DNA of 64,000 nucleotides from Paguma larvata. Taxonomy: Eukaryota; Chordata; Mammalia; Carnivora; Viverridae. Below the pieces are notes generated by a model. The model was given only the letters and a program-made list of their open reading frames with translations. It did no database searches and was not told where the DNA came from. The position numbers and the translations under genes were made by a program. Positions 57,660-64,000 of this stretch are shown here, in pieces (position 1 is the first letter of the stretch; the number at the start of each line of letters is the position of its first letter). Location of the stretch: assembly GCA_030068075.1 (NCBI GenBank), contig CM057826.1, positions 96,213,804 to 96,277,803 of the forward strand, read 5' to 3'.

Positions 57660-57740
57660 GGGATGCCTAGGTGGCTCAGAGACAGTGCACGTATGCTGTC
57701 TCTGTCTCTCAAAATAAACATAAAAAAAAAAGAAAAAAAA
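57660..57740 (+). mobile_element. Carnivore SINE with large internal deletion
   Basis: The head 'gggatgcctaggtggctcag' is joined after a few bases ('agacagtgcacgtatg') to the end of the CT tract and the tail 'ctgtctctgtctctcaaaataaacataaaaaaaaaa'. About 130 bases of a normal copy are missing. Confidence 0.85.
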
Positions 57741-58369
57741 TCATGCAAATTCTTTTATGCGTGTGAAGAACAACAATCTTCTTACAGTCACCATTTAAAT
57801 CATTGCTAATTGTTACCAAGTTCACCTAAGGTAAAAAATTAAGCAGGGAGGACCAAAATTCTATTCATACCCATAAGCCTCAAACTTAAAGGTCGTATCC
57901 ACAGAGAGGCAAATGGTCATACTTGTTCTAAGCGTTCCTCAATGAATTCATGTAATATAGGGCTGTGTGAATAGGATTAGCTTTGTGCAAACAGTTACAG
58001 CTGAGGAATCCTAAGTTCCTCTGTACCAAAACATATCCACTCGATCAGTGTGCCACGATTACGATACTCCCGTCACCAACTCTACTTTTTGTGTATTGTG
58101 AAGTCAATCAAAATTATGATAAATAATATTTAATGATATAGTAAAATATTGTGAAAAAACAGGTCACAAAATAAGTAAATAAATATTTTTGTTCAAGTAA
58201 TCATGCATGTAACCAGATAAAAATGAAAGAAAGAGATTAGGGTTTTGTTTTATCTTCTTCATACTTTTCTGTATTTTTCAATATTTCTACAATAAGCATG
58301 CATCATATTTACAATTGAGAGAAAAATCATGAAATTTCAAGTAAATTTAACAATCACCCTTTGATAAAT

Positions 58370-58935
58370 TTGTCACACAGCAATCCCAGCCCTAGGTATT
58401 TACGTAGATATTGTTGTGAACATACAGTCACGTAAGAACTGTGCAAATGGTTAGAGTAGTTCTATTCGTCATCACTGAAAAGTGGCAATACCTCAAATAT
58501 TCTTCAACGGAGGAATAAATCAACTGTAGTTATCTCACCCAGTGGAATACTATTCAGCAATACAAAGGAACGAACTACTGAGACATGCAACAAATGGATT
58601 ATGCATGCAACGAATGCATTATGCTGAATGGCAAAAGCCAGACTCAAAGGGCTACATGATTGATAGGACATGATGCAAAAGGTGACAATATAGGCTGGGG
58701 GTGCGGAGCAGGGGCAGATTAACAGTTGCCCAAGATTGGGGTTAGGAGAGGCACTGACTACAACCAAGGGGCAGCACAGGGAATTTTGAGGCTGATAAAA
58801 ATGTTCTTTACCTGGATTGTGGTGCTAGTTAGAGATCTGAATGCATTTGTCAAAACTAAGAACTGGTGACTAGGAAGGATGAATTTTACCATAAGCACAT
58901 TATACCTTAATAAACTTGACCAAAAATAAAACAAA
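58370..58935 (+). mobile_element. Old L1 3' end
   Basis: The words 'gcaatcccagccctaggtatttacgtag', 'gtggaatactattcagcaatacaaaggaacgaactactgagacatgcaac' and 'ctggattgtggtgctagtt...accataagcacattataccttaataaacttgacc' follow an old L1 ORF2 end and 3' UTR, plus orientation. Confidence 0.75.
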
Positions 58936-59519
58936 AACAAGAACAACTCACCACTTGGAACTGAAAGCCTACTCGTGTCAAGAGGATACTCTGTTCTGTG
59001 TGATTCTTTCTCTAAAGTGTACCTAAGTTTCTTTAAAATGTTTTTTAAAATTATTTTAGTTTTCATTCTTTTAACAATTTTCACCAAGCAGATGCTTTCT
59101 GAAGGACTGGAACACAGAACATAAAATCTTTAAAAGGGGTAAGTGGAGTAAATAATGTTCAGGACACGCAGGCCTATTTGCACTACCCTTACAGACACTG
59201 GCAAGGACACCTGTGTGTGCCCCTGGACACAAACCAACGCACTCTCCAGAGCTGGAGAGAAGGTACTTAAAAGGAGGGGGGACAGCAAACACCGTTTCCT
59301 CGTCTAATACTTGCAGGAGGTAACCAAATGCTAACTTTGAAATCCACTCCAGAGAAGCCAGGATTCAGCTGTAACTGAGCACTCGTAACCATCACGCCCA
59401 TGCCAGAACCATTTCTAGACCAATTACAGCATGACTAAGCAGTCGCCAGGCCAGTTTGGTTTGCTCGATTTAGGGTTTAAAATACCCTCCCCACCTCTGG
59501 ATATTAAGAAAGCACTTCT

Positions 59520-60951
59520 TAACATAATACCCTCCAGTTCCATCCATCTTGCTACACATGGCCAGATTTCATTTTTTCTCATTGCCACGTAGTAGTCCAT
59601 TGTATATAAGTACCATAACTTCTTTATCCATTCGTCAGTTGATGGGCACTTGGTCTCTTTCCATGATTTGGCTATTGTCGAAAGTGCTGCTATGAACATT
59701 GGGGTACACGTGCTCCTATGCATCAGCATTCCTGTGTCTCTTGGGTAGATTCCTAGCAGGGCTATTGCTGGGTCATAGGGTAGCTCTATTTTCATTTTTT
59801 TGAGGAACCTCCACACCGTTTTCCAGAGTGGCTGCACCAGTTTGCATTCCCACCAACAGTGTAGGAGGGTGCCTACTTCTCCACATCCTCGCCAGCATCT
59901 ATAGTTTCCTGATTTGTTCATTTTAGCCACTCTGACTGGTGTGAGGTGGTATCTCAGTGTAGTTTTGATTTGTATTTCCCTGATGCTGAGTGACATTGAG
60001 CATCGTTTCATGTGTCTGTTGGCCATCTGAATGTCCCCTTTGGAGAAGTGTCTATTCATATCTTCCGCCCATTTCTTCACTGGGTTGTTTGTTTTTCGGG
60101 TTTGGAGTTTGGTAAGTTCTTTATAGATTTTAGATATTAGTCCTTTATCCGATATGTCATTTGCGATGATCTTTTCCCATTCCGTTGGTTGCCTATTCGT
60201 TTTGTTGGTTGTTTCTTTTGCCGTGCAGAAGCTTTTTATCTTGATGAGGTCCCAATAGTTCATCTTTGCTTTTAATTCTCTTGCCTTTGGAGACGTGTCG
60301 AGTAAGAAATTTGTGCATCTTAGGTCAAAGAGGCTTTTTCCTGTTTTCTCCTCTAGGATTTTGACGGTTTCCTGTCTCACATTCAGATCTTTTATCCATT
60401 TAGAATTTATTTTTGTGAGTGGTGTAAGAAAGTGGTCTAGTTTCATTCTTTTGCATGTTGCTGTCCAATTCTCCCAGCACCATTTGTTAAAAAGGCTGTC
60501 TTTTCCATTGGATACATTTTCCCGCTTTGTCAAAGATTAGTTGGCCATATACTTGCGGGTCCATTTCTGAGTTTTCTATTCTATTCCATTGGTCTATGCG
60601 TCTGTTTTTGTGCCAATACCATACAGTCTTGATGACCACCGCTTTGTAGAAATAAGTCAGTCAGAAAAAGACAGATACCATATGTTTCCACGAATAGGTG
60701 GACTTTGTGAAACTAAGCAAAAACCAGGGGGAGGGGAAGAGGGGAAAGAAAAGAAAGACACAAAGAGGGAGGGAGATAAAACATAAGAGACTCTCAAAGA
60801 CTAAGAAAAAACTGAGGGTAAGGGGGATGAGGGAGGGGGGAGAGGGGGTGATGGGCATTAAAAAGGGCACATGTTGGGATGAACACTGGGTGTTATATGT
60901 AAACCAATTTGAAAATAAACTATTATAACAAAAAAAAAAAAAAAAAAAAAA
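59520..60951 (+). mobile_element. Young L1 insertion with 5' inversion (twin priming)
   Basis: The insertion has two parts. 59520-60648 is L1 ORF2 C-terminal sequence in the minus orientation; 60649-60951 is the L1 3' UTR in the plus orientation, ending in about 22 A's. The two parts meet at almost the same point of the L1 sequence ('..tattatgttaa' and 'gaaataagtcag..'). The 14-bp duplication aagaaagcacttct is identical at 59506-59519 and 60952-60965, and the cut site (att|aagaaa) fits the L1 endonuclease preference. The minus-strand frame of the ORF2 part is open for over 330 codons, with the [20 protein letters not shown] and [16 protein letters not shown] segments. One single-base frame break lies near 60500-60525. 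It is dead on arrival by its structure but young by sequence. Confidence 0.95.
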
Positions 60952-61594
60952 AAGAAAGCACTTCTGAGAGGTATCTGAAAAGATTTAGAATGGCTTATCC
61001 TCCTAAACGGATTTGGGAACAAGGAACTTTCTCCTGAGCTTAATAAAGGAACTGGTTTTCTGTTTTGTTTGGTCTTCTCCTCCCCCACCATTTAGAAGAA
61101 CATTCAACTAAGCACTAAGTGATCCTTATCATGAGCTTAAAAGAGTATAATTAGACCAGAGACGTGAAAAACAGTTTTTATAACTTGGGAATTATTTTTC
61201 TTGAGACATATTCTTTTTTCCAACTATAAGAGAGTGACCCCATTTTCCTTGTCTATGGAGAAGATAAGGGAGAAAAGTGTCCTAGGACAGGTTCAGAAAT
61301 TATTACAGGACAAGTACATTAATCTGTTTCCTGACCACTTTGAAAATAATGTAAAACAATCTTAAATTAAGCCGTGTACTGAAATATATCTCCTGCTATA
61401 TAAAAAATGGAGACTAGCAAATTAATGTTCTTGAAAAGGAATATTTTGGCTAATTAGTAGATTAAATTATTGTTAAGGTCTTAAAAGGCCTACAACTGTC
61501 TACATTAAACAAGAGAGATTATCCTAGCCTGTTCATTAGACTAGAGCACAAAAGAACGGCTACTTTAGAACACGGCATTGTTTATATATAAACC

Positions 61595-61635
61595 TATATA
61601 TGTGTACGCGTACACACACACGTACACACACACAC
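61595..61635 (+). repeat. 41-bp alternating purine-pyrimidine tract
   Basis: TA, TG, CG and CA steps alternate without a break. The centre, tgtgtacgcgtacaca (61601-61616), is a perfect 16-bp palindrome with a CGCG-containing core. Confidence 0.85.
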
Positions 61636-61984
61636 CCCATAATATTCAGGGTCTCTGAATAGGGATTTACCATAAAATATCTGTCTGTTTTTCGTCAGAG
61701 CCTTTCTGGAACTTCAACATGTCGGGAGGAGCACTGTTATGTTTAAATTAGGAATCAAATGTTCAACACTAAGTGCAAGAAAATTCACACCCATTATTTT
61801 CGTGACCTACTCATAGCGGGTCTTCCTAAAAAATAAAGCGTTGAACATTTTGAAAAATATGAGGTGAGTTAAGAGACTAAATGGTAACACAGAAACTTGT
61901 GTGGGCTGCAGGTCAAGAGAACTGGGCCATGATGTTTTATTCACCCACTCCCCACACTTATGGAGCCCTTCCAGTCTGATGGTC

Positions 61985-62160
61985 TCAGGGAATCCATTAA
62001 ATAGCTGTGCAACTTTGGACACATCATTTATAATCTCTCTGAGTCTCTGAGAGGAAAAAAACCCATACTTAGCACACTGGGTAAGCCATGGGAATTAGAT
62101 AAAAGCGAGCACAGTGTCTGGTACGCAGGGGATGTTCAAGAATATTAATTATCTCTCACC
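61985..62160 (+). repeat. MIR SINE relic
   Basis: 'tagctgtgcaactttggacacatcatttataatctctctgagtctctgag' then 'ttagataaaagcgagcacagtgtctggtacgcaggg' follows the MIR core and 3' end. Confidence 0.6.
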
Positions 62161-63464
62161 CTCTTTCCTTTCTGAAAAGCCTTTGTTACGCACTCACAAT
62201 GAATCTTTTTGCTTAGTCTACTAAACAGTCCAGCAGAGAAGCAAGCTTTTCTATCTCTGAGTTCACATATGCCAGAAAGATTTGTATGCTACTGCTTAAT
62301 TATTTCTCCACTAGCAGTGAATAGCTACAAAAGACCATACTTGATAGGCTTCTAGATATGATCAATAAACATTGACTATGTGTCTAAGTCTGCAGAAAAT
62401 CTTCCACATTAGGGTGGGGCCAGCACAGAGCACATGACAGAACCGTTCCTAAGTCCTTTACACCAGAGACATCTCAGACAAGGAATATACCAACAGATGG
62501 GACCAAGCTTCCCCAAGAGTTTCCATGCAAAAGGCATAGGTCTAACCACTAGCTCCCTGGTTTAAAAAAAAAAACAAAAAAAACACATTAATAAAAATAA
62601 AGGCTTTAAATAGGTTATTTTCAAAAATAAAAGCAACCAGCCAAATAAGCCTAATTTGGGCTCATTTTAGACAAAGGTCCCCATAGCACTCAAGCAGAGG
62701 TAAATTCTGGAGGGAAATAAACCCAAAGTCATTGACCAACACACCAAACCCACAGGCACTTTCAACATTTTAGGTGTTTCCCTTTCTGCACATCCAACAG
62801 GATCTAAGTAATGATTTTACTTTACTTCCCCAAGATTTCATCAACTAGTTTTCTGGGTTCAACATCATAGGTTGGTGTAAGCCCTGACTCTGTAATTCAA
62901 GTGGAGGGCTGGAGAACAAAGTCTTTGGTCAATGGGTATCCACAAAGCCCTGAAGTATAAGCTCAAACTATTAAGAGTCTTCACAGACACTGAGACAGAA
63001 GACTGTCTCATGTCATACTCCGGGGTTCCTATCCCCCCTTGCGCACTGGGGAGAACAGCCCCCGTGGAATTCCCTTGCTCTTCACAGCCCGAGGGAAAAA
63101 GGAGAAAGCAAAAGCAAAGAAACCCAGATCCAACGGTTTCCTACTCTCCAGATTCTCAAAACAAAGACCTTACTGAGAATTTAAGAAATGTAATGCTCTA
63201 ATCTCTATTTTAAAGTTAATTATTTATAAGGTCAAGCCTCTAGTTTTGAGGAAATTGGAGAACTATCACATTTTGTACAAAGCTGCTATTTTCAAAGGCA
63301 TGGGCCTTTCAAATTCTCCCAAAGGTTTTTCAAATCCTAAGATGGTCAGCAAATGACAAAGTATATGTTTGTTTAATTTTGGCACAGATAACATTTTTGT
63401 TTTCTTGGATATCCACTTTGAGATACCTATGTGCCATTTATAAGAAGCAGCTACTCAGAAAGAA

Positions 63465-63560
63465 GAACAATGAATAGGGTCGGAAGACCTGGACCCAGCA
63501 CCTCAGTTCAGCCTCTGACCCTGGTTCACACTTTTAAGTCTCAGTGGAGGACATTTCTCC
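63465..63560 (+). repeat. MIR-like SINE relic
   Basis: 'gtcggaagacctggacccagcacctcagttcagcctctgaccctgg' resembles the MIR 5' core. The rest of the stretch to 64000 is unrecognised, apart from T- and C-rich sequence. Confidence 0.4.
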
Positions 63561-64000
63561 TCCAGGTCTGTCTGTGCATCCACTCCCAATTCATCAGATC
63601 TTACCATTCCGGCCATCATTCACCCTCTTCCTCTTCCATTTCAACTGGGGCCTTACTGAGATTATCAACATGTTCAAGTCCAATGCCATTTTAGAGTCAA
63701 ATTGCTCCTTCATCTTGTATGCTTTCACTCCTACCTGTGATAGTCAAGGTCTCCAAACCCTGTCTCCCTTCCTAATGCACTGCAATCCAGCTGACATCCC
63801 ACCATACCTCCAACAGGTAGATAAAAGACCCACTGACATCTTCAATCTTATGTAACCTCTCCGCTAACTCGTATGACCCCTCATTTTTTTGAACCTCTCC
63901 CCTTCTCTGCCTTCCCATGCATCACTTGTTCTTGCTCTACCCTCTTATAACCCCCTTAGTTTACTCTGCTCTCTTCACTGATTAATTCAATCAAAAATAA

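Larger units (their letters stand above)
37952..64000 (-). other. ARHGEF28: ARHGEF28 upstream intron (gene-free 26 kb block)
   Basis: I searched for the short exon coding for the first eleven residues and did not find it, so the block is most simply part of a long 5' intron. It is rich in transposon relics, listed separately. I recognise nothing in 38000-39240, 40400-41570 (apart from a small serine/aspartate frame described in the findings), 42130-43790 (a possible DNA-transposon relic near 42955-43110), 47410-48450, 49780-51090, 52200-53550, 54300-57030, 57745-58370, 58940-59500, 60970-61980 and 62170-63460. Confidence 0.75.

Noticed and set aside
59424..60533. A 369-codon minus-strand open frame as a host gene
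   Set aside because: The sequence is the C-terminal part of L1 ORF2, lies inside a twin-primed L1 insertion and runs past its border into host DNA. It has no promoter, start or intact length.

Overview
This is mammalian nuclear DNA, almost certainly from a cat-family carnivore. The clearest sign is about thirty copies of the carnivore tRNA-Lys-derived SINE, most in the long felid form: a tRNA-like head, a middle reading 'ctgtgctgacagctcagagcctg', a CT-rich stretch and an AAATAAA-type tail. There are also L1 3' ends of the carnivore type and a GC-poor, exon-poor background. The species call is inference from repeat type. No repeat-library search was possible, so family names are approximate.

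The only gene I can support is ARHGEF28 (RGNEF, p190RhoGEF), on the minus strand. Five consecutive coding exons are present, read from high to low coordinates: 37951-37804, 34543-34250, 13593-13410, 10523-10343 and 5205-5133. Each has AG and GT splice sites. Phases join without a break (0/1, 1/1, 1/2, 2/0, 0/1), and the joined peptide matches what I remember of human residues about 12 to 305. These encode the N-terminal region with its ankyrin-like segment. The exon with the start codon was not found in 37952-64000. The cysteine-rich, DH and PH exons must lie below position 1. About 880 of 64,000 bases are coding; the rest is intron.

Layout: 1-5132 is the start of the intron after the last visible exon. 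5133-13593 holds three exons separated by short introns of 5.1 and 2.9 kb. 13594-34249 is a 20.7 kb intron with nested SINEs, an endogenous-retrovirus solo LTR in the gene's orientation and an old L1 5' end. 34250-37951 holds two exons. 37952-64000 is one gene-free block of upstream intron with a young twin-primed L1, an hAT-type DNA transposon remnant, L1 and CR1/L3 relics, and many SINEs.

I found no new biological system. The notable items are insertion histories readable to the base: an L1 inverted by twin priming between 14-bp duplications, a SINE inserted into another SINE's tail with both duplications preserved, a SINE dimer in one duplication pair, internally deleted SINEs, a solo LTR with a 4-bp duplication, and repeated L1 5'-end units. 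Many SINEs have near-perfect target duplications and may be variable among cats.
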